DNA of 5,486 bases from Clostridiales bacterium (GTDB lineage Bacteria > Bacillota > Clostridia > Oscillospirales > Acutalibacteraceae), in assembly GCA_019421725.1 (NCBI GenBank), contig JAHZES010000138.1:1-5486 (forward strand). The letters run 5' to 3'. Shown here piece after piece: positions 1 through 4,700 of this stretch. The notes beneath the pieces were generated by a model. It ran no database searches and had not been told where the DNA came from. It saw only the letters and a list, made by a program, of their open reading frames with translations. Made by a program: the position numbers and the translations under genes. The stretch's first letter is position 1; each line of letters opens with the position of its first letter.

Positions 1-399
1 TCGCTTGCTGAACTGCGGAGCGCGACGAGCGGCTTTGAGGCCGTACTTCTTACGTTCCTTCATTCTCGGGTCACGGGTCAGGAACCCGGCCTTTTTCAGC
101 GGAGCACGCAGGTTCTCGCTGTCATACTGCAGCAGTGCGCGGGAAATTCCGTGGCGGATCGCGCCGGCCTGGCCGGTAACGCCGCCGCCGGCAACGCGGC
201 ACACAACGTCAAACTTATCGGCGGTCTCTGTCAGATTCAGCGGCTGGCGAACGATCAGCTTGAGGGTCTCAAGGCCGAAATAATCGTCGATGTCACGGTC
301 GTTGATCGTGATCTTACCGGTGCCCTGATAAACTCTTACACGAGCGACGGAGCTCTTTCTTCTGCCGGTACCGTAAAAATAAGGTGCTTTCTCGTACAT
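1..399 (-). CDS. rpsI: 30S ribosomal protein S9 (stop codon just outside window)
   Basis: This encodes small-subunit ribosomal protein S9, whose basic C-terminal tail reaches the tRNA-binding region of the 30S P site. The frame gives 133 residues starting MYEKAPYFYGTGRRKSSVAR, with the S9 hallmarks GTGRRK (10-15), the glycine-rich GGGVTGQAGAIRHGISRAL region (71-89), LTRDPR (107-112) and ERKKYG (115-120). It ends in FSKR, the normal S9 C-terminus, exactly at base 1, so the protein is complete and only the stop codon is missing. The ATG at 399-397 is preceded by AGGAGG at 414-409 with a 9 nt spacer, which fixes the start. It lies 16 nt after the rplM stop, and the ribosome binding site abuts that stop, suggesting co-transcription and translational coupling as in the conserved rplM-rpsI operon. 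Nothing unusual is seen in the protein. Confidence 0.97.
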   Translation of the reverse strand, partial: MYEKAPYFYGTGRRKSSVARVRVYQGTGKITINDRDIDDYFGLETLKLIVRQPLNLTETADKFDVVCRVAGGGVTGQAGAIRHGISRALLQYDSENLRAPLKKAGFLTRDPRMKERKKYGLKAARRAPQFSKR

Positions 400-415
400 C
401 GTTTACGTCCTCCTC

Positions 416-844
416 TCAAAGTTCCCAGGCTTCGGGCTGCTGAGCCTCGTGCTTGTGCTCGGCGCCTTTGTAAATGCGAAGGCGGGTAAGCGCTTCGCGG
501 CCGATGGTGGTGTCCGGGATCATACCCTTGACAGCCAGACGCATGGCCTCTTCGGGGCGCTCGGCCATCAGCGTGCTGTAGCCGACGGCTTTGAGATGGC
601 CAATGTAGCCGGTGTGACGGTAGGCAACCTTCTTTTCCAGCTTATTGCCGGTCAGAACAGCCTTTTCTGCATTGATGATGATAACATGGTCGCCGCAGTC
701 CACATGGGGAGCAAAGGTGACCTTCTGCTTGCCGCGAAGAAGAACGGCGGCCTGTGCAGCAACGCGGCCAAGCGGCTTGCCCGCTGCGTCGAGAACATAC
801 CATTTGCGCGTAACTTCGCCTGCTTTTGGCATGGTGGTATTCAT
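416..844 (-). CDS. rplM: 50S ribosomal protein L13
   Basis: This encodes large-subunit protein L13, an early 23S rRNA-binding assembly protein and the first gene of the rplM-rpsI operon. The product is 142 residues, the same as the usual bacterial length. Recognisable segments are RKWYVLDAAGKPLGRVA (13-29), HVDCGDHVIIINAEK (47-61), HTGYIGHLK (77-85) and the family signature VKGMIPDTTIGREAL (105-119), then YKGAEHKHEAQQPE near the C-terminus. The ATG at 844 is chosen because GGAGGG at 857-852 lies 7 nt upstream and the protein then aligns with normal L13 N-termini. An in-frame TTG at 859 would add five residues overlapping the ribosome binding site and is rejected. A dedicated promoter and a structured leader lie immediately upstream, so expression is probably independent of the transporter gene before it and possibly autoregulated by L13. 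Confidence 0.97.
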   Translation of the reverse strand: MNTTMPKAGEVTRKWYVLDAAGKPLGRVAAQAAVLLRGKQKVTFAPHVDCGDHVIIINAEKAVLTGNKLEKKVAYRHTGYIGHLKAVGYSTLMAERPEEAMRLAVKGMIPDTTIGREALTRLRIYKGAEHKHEAQQPEAWEL

Positions 845-851
845 AGCATTT

Positions 852-900
852 CCCTCCAATAATCAATGAAACGGCAGCGCCAAAAGGCGCACTTCCGCAA
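852..900 (-). promoter_or_regulatory. candidate L13-leader structured 5' UTR
   Basis: Between the promoter and the rplM start the minus-strand RNA can fold into a two-part stem. The outer helix pairs GCGG (898-895) with CCGU (874-871). An asymmetric internal loop follows (AAGU on one side, UG on the other), then an inner GCGCC (890-886)/GGCGC (881-877) helix closed by a UUUU loop. The GGAGGG ribosome binding site follows about 14 nt later. Firmicutes are known to carry an L13 leader RNA in this place, thought to mediate feedback by L13. Position and shape fit that family, but I could not run a covariance model. A run of U does not follow the stem, so it is not a simple terminator. Confidence 0.62.
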
Positions 901-908
901 ATTGCTCC

Positions 909-941
909 ATTATAGTACCACAACGGCGGGGAGCTTGTCAA
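909..941 (-). promoter_or_regulatory. promoter of rplM-rpsI
   Basis: The minus strand has a perfect -35 TTGACA at 941-936. A perfect TATAAT occurs at 914-909, but the spacing is 21 bp, longer than usual. Shifted by three bases, TACTAT at 917-912 gives an 18 bp spacer and is directly preceded by TGG, forming an extended -10 (TGn). The overlapping -10 makes this a credible strong housekeeping (sigma-A type) promoter, with the start predicted near 900-906, about 60 nt ahead of the rplM ATG. The exact -10 register is uncertain. Confidence 0.75.
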
Positions 942-979
942 CACTATTTTCGCATTTTTTTAATTTACATGATGTTTGC

Positions 980-2302
980 TCACGATTTCGCCTGTTTTTG
1001 GCCTGTTTCTCCCTCTGACGCTGTTGCTGTTTCATTTTTTGCTTTGCCGAACAGATCCGTCTTCTGCCCCCGGCGCTGCACCCGCGCGACCGCAATGCAG
1101 ATCAGCAGCGCCGCCGCCGCCAGCGTTACCCACGCCAGCAGCGCGGAACCCCAGCCAAAGCGTTCGGCCAGCAGCCCGACACCGTATGTAGAGATCGCCG
1201 TTCCCGCATAAGTAATAAAATTAAAAAACCCGGAAACCGTCGCCGTGCGGCCGTACTTTCCAAAACGCATCGGAAAGAGGCTGACGATCATCGTATTGAT
1301 TCCCTCCATGGACGCGGTGATGATACCAAAGCAGACCACGCTGCCGGCCATACTGTTTTTTCCAAAGGTGATCAGGCACACGAGCGTCGCGCCGGAAAGC
1401 GCAAAAAGCGCCGCCGAGGTAGCCGCCTCCGTATGCAGCCACCGCTTCTGCAAAAAGCGCGCGGCATACGGACCCGCCAGATTCACTATCGGCAGCAGCG
1501 TGGAGATCAGCACGGCAAACGCCGGATCCGCCCAGAAGTTTTCGCTGATGTAGGTCGGCACCCAGGAGGTGACCCCGTCGCGAAGAACGCCCTGGATCAG
1601 CGTGGGGACGATCAGCATCAGGACCGGCGCGGTAAGCAGGATCGTCCGCAGCGGGACGACGCTGTTTCTTTTCTGCTCCTCCTGCTGCTCCTGCGGCAGC
1701 TCCAGTTCACTGGCGCGCTTTTCCATGGCCGGAAAAGCGGCCGCCCATACCGCGCCGACCAGAAGCATCCATCCTCCGGCCAGCCAGAACGTAGAACGCC
1801 AGCCCCAGAGCGAGATCTCCCCCGCGCAGAGCAGATACGAGATCATGGTGCCCGCCGCAACGGAGGTGGACATATTGATCGAACAGCGCAGCTTGTCCTC
1901 GGCAAGCAGCAGGTCGCAGAAGATCCGCAGGATCGGCGGCCACAGCATGGAAAGCGCATATCCGTTTGCCGCCCAAAGCGGCATCATCATCCAGGAAGCG
2001 CGAACCGTCCCCATTGCGAGATTGCATGCGCCGGAAAGCAGCATGCCGATCAAAATCAGCCGCTGCGGCCGGAATCTGTCGCCAAGCATCCCGTTGCAAA
2101 GCTGGCCGACGGCATAGCTGACGAAAAACACGGTGTTGATCAGTCCCGCCCGGTCCTTGGGCAAAAATCCGCTGCCGATCATCTCCGTCATTGCCGCGGA
2201 AAAATTCCGCTTCGCAATATATGCCGAAAAATAAACCGCCCAGCACAGCACAAACAGCAGCCAAACCGCGCGCGGTTCAACAATTTTTCGCTCCTTCTGC
2301 AT
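980..2302 (-). CDS. MFS transporter, organophosphate:phosphate antiporter (GlpT/UhpT)-like
   Basis: This is a 440-residue inner-membrane permease with about 12 hydrophobic segments (roughly 11-31, 53-73, 80-100, 103-125, 142-162, 167-190, 222-245, 261-282, 292-313, 319-343, 351-377, 383-405), a charged central loop (192-216) and a hydrophilic C-terminal tail (408-440). Similarity to GlpT is seen in AKRNFSAAM (30-38, compare VRKNFALAM), WPP (121-123), LRDGVTSWVPTYI (240-252, compare LRYGILDWSPTYL) and the GRTATVSGFFNF region (351-362). The GlpT substrate-binding Arg269 is matched by R241, while the Arg45 position holds K31 with R32 beside it. The ATG at 2302 has AGGGGG 6 nt upstream; an in-frame TTG at 2338 would overlap the regulator's end and is rejected. 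It sits 22 nt after a DeoR-type repressor, whose family often senses phosphorylated sugars, so uptake of a phosphorylated or acidic metabolite is inferred. The exact substrate is unknown. Confidence 0.85.
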   Translation of the reverse strand: MQKERKIVEPRAVWLLFVLCWAVYFSAYIAKRNFSAAMTEMIGSGFLPKDRAGLINTVFFVSYAVGQLCNGMLGDRFRPQRLILIGMLLSGACNLAMGTVRASWMMMPLWAANGYALSMLWPPILRIFCDLLLAEDKLRCSINMSTSVAAGTMISYLLCAGEISLWGWRSTFWLAGGWMLLVGAVWAAAFPAMEKRASELELPQEQQEEQKRNSVVPLRTILLTAPVLMLIVPTLIQGVLRDGVTSWVPTYISENFWADPAFAVLISTLLPIVNLAGPYAARFLQKRWLHTEAATSAALFALSGATLVCLITFGKNSMAGSVVCFGIITASMEGINTMIVSLFPMRFGKYGRTATVSGFFNFITYAGTAISTYGVGLLAERFGWGSALLAWVTLAAAALLICIAVARVQRRGQKTDLFGKAKNETATASEGETGQKQAKS

Positions 2303-2323
2303 TTTTATCCCCCTTCGGCCGCG

Positions 2324-2336
2324 GTCAGGCCCTGAC
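2324..2336 (-). repeat. short inverted repeat spanning the deoR-like stop codon
   Basis: GTCAGG, one base, CCTGAC forms a 6 bp perfect inverted repeat that contains the regulator's TGA stop (2327-2325) and ends about 10 nt before the transporter's ribosome binding site. It could form only a short stem in RNA because of the tiny loop, or act as a DNA site. A 6 bp repeat can arise by chance. Confidence 0.3.
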
Positions 2337-3104
2337 AAGTCTGACCCCGTTCTGTTTCAGCCCAGCCGCCAGCCCCGTGGGGACCGGCATTTGAGTATCG
2401 GTGACCAGTACATGGATCTGCTCAAGCGACGCATAGCGGTAAACGCTGCGCCTGCCCATTTTTTCGCTCCCCGCAAGCACAACGGCTTCTCCCCCCCGGG
2501 CAAGCATTCGCGCGGCAAGCTCGCCGCTTTCCGCGCCGCCCATGTAGACGCCGCCGGCATCCACCGCAGTAGCGCTGACAAAAACACGGTCAAACGAGAA
2601 TCGCTCCAGCTGCTCTCCCGTCAGCGCGCCGCCTGTCATTTGCTCCTTCTCGTCCAGCAGACCGCCCAGAAAATAAACGTCGCCCGCAAATTCTCCCGCG
2701 CGCTTTTTGCTCATCAGCAGGCACAGGACCGTTACCGAGGCGGTCACAACCGTTACTCCCCTGCAGCCGTGCAGCTCCTCTGCCATGGCCGCAACGGTAA
2801 CGCCGCCATCCATCGCGATCACTTCATTTTCCTTTACCATTGCGGCAGCCGCTTTGCCCAGCCTTATTCTGAATTCCCGGTTTTCGGCCTCGCGGGCCTC
2901 AAAGGGAGGGTCCAGCCGCACCGCCTGCACCGGCACCGCGCCGCCGTGGACCCTGCGGAGCATGCCGCCGCGTTCCAACAGGGCGATGTCTCTCCGAACG
3001 GTCTCTTCGGAAACGCCAAATTCCTCTGCCAGCCTGCAAACCTGCACCTGTCCCTGTTCCCGCAGCCGTTCACAAATTTTTCTCTGCCTTTCATCTGCCA
3101 GCAT
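2325..3104 (-). CDS. DeoR/GlpR-family transcriptional regulator
   Basis: This is a 259-residue cytoplasmic DNA-binding regulator of normal family length. The N-terminal DeoR winged helix-turn-helix covers about 5-56, with the signature VSEETVRRDIALLERGGMLR followed by RVHGGA (51-56). The C-terminal DeoRC sensor domain (about 75-236) resembles sugar-phosphate isomerase folds and in relatives binds a phosphorylated metabolite; here its motifs are MDGGVTVAAMAEEL (98-111), TVVTAS (118-123), FLGG (145-148), a VDAGGV segment (181-186) and VLVTD (232-236). The usual SGTT, TNS and DSSKFG motifs are altered to GGVT, TAS and GSEKMG, so the ligand may differ. The ATG at 3104 has GAGGG 7 nt upstream; a TTG at 3107 is less well spaced. 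It has its own promoter with an operator-like repeat and precedes the transporter by 22 nt, so it probably represses itself and that gene until inducer is present. Confidence 0.93.
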   Translation of the reverse strand: MLADERQRKICERLREQGQVQVCRLAEEFGVSEETVRRDIALLERGGMLRRVHGGAVPVQAVRLDPPFEAREAENREFRIRLGKAAAAMVKENEVIAMDGGVTVAAMAEELHGCRGVTVVTASVTVLCLLMSKKRAGEFAGDVYFLGGLLDEKEQMTGGALTGEQLERFSFDRVFVSATAVDAGGVYMGGAESGELAARMLARGGEAVVLAGSEKMGRRSVYRYASLEQIHVLVTDTQMPVPTGLAAGLKQNGVRLVRA

Positions 3105-3153
3105 CAAGCTTCCCTCTTTTCGTCCGACCTTGCTTTAAGGCACAAAAAAGACC

Positions 3154-3178
3154 TTCGCGTACCTTATCGTACTGCGAA
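3154..3178. promoter_or_regulatory. candidate operator for the DeoR-family regulator
   Basis: On the plus strand TTCGCGTAC is followed by six bases (CTTATC) and then GTACTGCGAA, the reverse complement with one inserted base. The nine-base arms match perfectly apart from that insertion. The repeat covers the -10 of the regulator promoter and the predicted transcription start, a classic position for steric repression. GlpR-type members of this family also use TTCG-containing palindromes, which is supportive but not decisive. Confidence 0.6.
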
Positions 3179-3194
3179 AGCCCACAAAAGTCAA
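3166..3194 (-). promoter_or_regulatory. promoter of the DeoR-regulator/transporter operon
   Basis: The minus strand has TTGACT (3194-3189) and TACGAT (3171-3166) separated by exactly 17 bp. The -35 matches consensus at 5 of 6 positions and the -10 at 4 of 6. The start is predicted near 3159, leaving a leader of about 55 nt before the regulator's ATG. The -10 lies inside the inverted repeat described at 3154-3178. Confidence 0.65.
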
Positions 3195-3231
3195 CAAAAA
3201 CTCAAAAAATCAAACATTCTCGCCGGGGCCT

Positions 3232-3753
3232 CTACGTCTGCCGGGCGGAAAGCAGCGCCGAAAGCCGCGGCTCCAGCAGCCCAAAAAGAAGTCCGGTCAG
3301 CGTTCCGGTCAGCGCCGCGAACAGCAGCAGCCACGGCAGATACCCGAAAACCGCCGGGGTCAGCAGCAACGCCGCAGCGCCGAGCTGCCCCAGATTGTGC
3401 CCGACCGCCCCGGCGATCCCGATCCCCACATAGCCGAAATGCCGGCCCTTCAACAGCAGAAACGTCACCGCCGTGCTGAGCAGCCCTCCGCAAAGGCTGA
3501 GCAGTCCTGCGGAAAGGCCGCGAGTCAAACCGGCGAAAAGCGCCTTGCACACCGCCACGGAAAACGCCGGACCCAATCCCATGCCGCTGGCCGCCAGCAT
3601 ACACGCCAGGTTGGAGAATCCCGGTTTTGCTCCGGGCGGAAGAAACGGCAGAGCCGGGAAGAGCGATTCCGCCGCCGAAAGCGCAATAGCGGCGGCGGCA
3701 AGCATTCCGGCGCGCGTCAGCCGAAGCGTTTCCCGGCGCAAATTGATCTGCAT
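3232..3753 (-). CDS. Gx transporter family protein (heptaprenyl diphosphate synthase component I-like)
   Basis: This 173-residue, very hydrophobic protein has about five or six membrane segments (roughly 13-30, 45-62, 64-80, 84-102, 107-132, 139-162). It matches the family named Gx transporter, or Hpre_diP_synt_I: the N-terminal AESLFPALPFLPPGAK stretch (28-43), many small Gly/Ala residues, and AGAVGHNLGQL (114-124) followed by TPAVFGYLP (132-140). The name from heptaprenyl diphosphate synthase is historical. Proteins of this type look like small-molecule membrane carriers resembling ECF S-components, and no substrate is established. The ATG at 3753 has GGGGGAGG at 3772-3765 with a rather long 11 nt spacer. 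It begins 30 nt after the acetyltransferase stop, with no promoter or terminator seen between, so the two are probably co-transcribed. The usual companions of this family (NusG domain II or ApbE/FMN-binding proteins) are not in the window. Confidence 0.88.
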   Translation of the reverse strand: MQINLRRETLRLTRAGMLAAAAIALSAAESLFPALPFLPPGAKPGFSNLACMLAASGMGLGPAFSVAVCKALFAGLTRGLSAGLLSLCGGLLSTAVTFLLLKGRHFGYVGIGIAGAVGHNLGQLGAAALLLTPAVFGYLPWLLLFAALTGTLTGLLFGLLEPRLSALLSARQT

Positions 3754-3771
3754 AAGTCACGAGACCTCCCC

Positions 3772-3787
3772 CTGAGCCGAGGCTCAG
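3772..3787 (-). repeat. intercistronic hairpin over the acetyltransferase stop codon
   Basis: CTGAGCC, two bases, GGCTCAG is a perfect 7 bp inverted repeat. As minus-strand RNA it folds into a 6 bp GC-rich stem with a CUCG tetraloop. The acetyltransferase TGA (3786-3784) is inside the 5' arm, and the next gene's GGGGGAGG ribosome binding site starts at the base of the stem. No U-run follows, so it is not a rho-independent terminator. A role in mRNA stability or coupling is only an inference. Confidence 0.5.
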
Positions 3788-4554
3788 ACCCGAATTCCAA
3801 ACAGCTCGGCAAAAAGCCCCGGCTGCTCTCTTTTTTCGATCACGCGACGCTCCCGAACCTCTCCCTCCGCAAAGCGGATGAGTTCGTCCCCGAGCATGGA
3901 AAGATGTTCGGTTCCCCGCACGATAGAGATCCGGTTTATTTTATTCAACGGGGAATCGGGGTGCTTTTCGCACCAGAACGACGGCATTTCGTAATCCAGG
4001 TCGGCCTGCGGTTCCTCGGTAAACGCATAAACCGGCCAAAAATCATGATGCGGAAGCCGCTGGTACAGCATCCATCCAAAAAATTCGTCCCGCTCCAGGC
4101 GATATTCCGAAACACCGTCGCTTTGCACAAGCCCCGGCTGCATCCTCAGCGCAGTCCGCTGCATTTCGCGGTTCATTCCCGCGTCGCAAAGAAAGTCGCC
4201 GTCTTCTGCGGTTACGCGCAAAACCCTGTGCCGCCGCGCCTGTACCTCGGTTTTGCCCAGCAGCATCCGCGCGGCGTACTGTGTTATCGAAAACCCCATT
4301 GTCCGCAGTGCGTCCGCCATCAGACCGTTGACCTCAAAGCAGTATCCTCCCCGGCGGCGGAGCACCAGCTTTTCAAACAGCGCATCGGGATCAAGCTTCA
4401 GCGGGATCCCACGCAACAGGTCCAGATTTTCATACGGGATCGACGCCAACTGCGCCGATTGAATCCGACTGAGCGTTTCCCCGGTGAGGGGCAGCGGAGC
4501 CTTCCCGTCCATCCCGATCCTGTTGAAATATTGCTGCAGCTGGCTTAAATTCAT
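3784..4554 (-). CDS. nat: arylamine N-acetyltransferase
   Basis: This 256-residue protein belongs to the cytoplasmic NAT family, cysteine enzymes that move an acetyl group from acetyl-CoA to arylamines, hydrazines or similar nucleophiles by a ping-pong mechanism. The family motif SIPYENLD is at 38-45. The catalytic cysteine is C72 in RRGGYCFEVNGL (67-78), the histidine is H109 in RRHRVL, and the aspartate is D124 in FLCDAGMN, so the triad is complete and correctly spaced. The usual DVGFG after the aspartate is changed to DAGMN. The domain order (helical, beta-barrel, then alpha/beta lid with WCEKHPDSPLNKINRIS) is normal. The ATG at 4554 has GGGAGGG at 4568-4562 with a 7 nt spacer. An in-frame GTG at 4647 inside the upstream palindrome would add 31 residues unlike NAT and is rejected. 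It probably forms an operon with the Gx transporter gene that follows. The natural substrate is unknown. Confidence 0.93.
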   Translation of the reverse strand: MNLSQLQQYFNRIGMDGKAPLPLTGETLSRIQSAQLASIPYENLDLLRGIPLKLDPDALFEKLVLRRRGGYCFEVNGLMADALRTMGFSITQYAARMLLGKTEVQARRHRVLRVTAEDGDFLCDAGMNREMQRTALRMQPGLVQSDGVSEYRLERDEFFGWMLYQRLPHHDFWPVYAFTEEPQADLDYEMPSFWCEKHPDSPLNKINRISIVRGTEHLSMLGDELIRFAEGEVRERRVIEKREQPGLFAELFGIRV

Positions 4555-4579
4555 AACGGTTCCCTCCCGATAAAATAAC

Positions 4580-4593
4580 GGAGCCCCGGCTCC
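4580..4593 (-). promoter_or_regulatory. GC hairpin in the nat leader, possible attenuator
   Basis: The minus strand reads GGAGCC, two G, GGCTCC, then GTTATTTTAT, ending 11 nt before the GGGAGGG ribosome binding site of the acetyltransferase. The stem is at least 5 GC-rich pairs with a CGGG loop, followed by a U-rich but interrupted tract, so it could act as a weak terminator or attenuator. The CUCC of its 3' arm could alternatively pair with GGAG of the ribosome binding site. Both readings are inferences from base pairing only. Confidence 0.35.
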
Positions 4594-4631
4594 TCCTGCA
4601 AAGAGTACGGCCCTTCCGCGCGGCGGAAAAC

Positions 4632-4680
4632 GGATCGGGTTTTCCACAGAGTTTTAAAACTTTGTGGAAAACCCGGATCT
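4632..4680. repeat. ~48 bp near-perfect palindrome with two inverted TTTTCCACA motifs
   Basis: The arms meet without spacer at 4655/4656. Twenty consecutive pairs run from 4636-4655 to 4656-4675 with a single imperfect pair (G4649 against T4662). Allowing G4676 as a bulge, GATC on the left and right extends the match by three more. Each arm holds TTTTCCACA (4640-4648 and its inverse 4663-4671), one base from the DnaA-box consensus TTATCCACA. It begins 20 nt after the amidotransferase stop, so it could serve as that gene's terminator, although only four T follow the stem on either strand and the stem is unusually long. No transposase or flanking duplication is seen. Confidence 0.8.
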
Positions 4681-4700
4681 CTTTTGACCTTTCGCTGCTT

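Noticed and set aside
942..979. Terminator between the MFS transporter and the rplM promoter
   Set aside because: The stretch is AT-rich with an A-run on the minus strand, but no stem followed by a U-run is present.
1433..2335. Plus-strand open frames opposite the MFS transporter, and another at 2391-3479 opposite the regulator
   Set aside because: They are low-complexity antisense frames that cover clearly conserved minus-strand genes and intergenic promoter sequence; they are shadows.
3195..3237. Possible rho-independent terminator after the Gx transporter gene
   Set aside because: T-rich runs (GATTTTTTGAGTTTTTG on the minus strand) are present, but the nearest stem is short and bulged (CGCC/GGCG) and about ten bases away from the T-run, so I do not call it.
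3397..4548. Long plus-strand open frame of 383 codons
   Set aside because: It lies antisense to the well-supported Gx transporter and nat genes, has an Arg/Gln/His/Pro-rich composition typical of the complement of GC-rich coding DNA, and shows no recognisable domain.
4555..4647. N-terminal extension of nat starting at GTG 4647
   Set aside because: The extra 31 residues do not resemble NAT, the start lies inside the palindrome without a ribosome binding site, and the ATG at 4554 has a well-placed GGGAGGG.
4632..4680. Palindrome as an insertion-sequence end or MITE
   Set aside because: No target-site duplication, transposase or second terminal repeat is visible in this window; copy number elsewhere cannot be judged from here.
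4555..4700. Replication origin, suggested by the two DnaA-box-like motifs
   Set aside because: Only two imperfect boxes occur, no AT-rich unwinding region or further boxes are nearby, and there is no dnaA, dnaN or similar neighbour.
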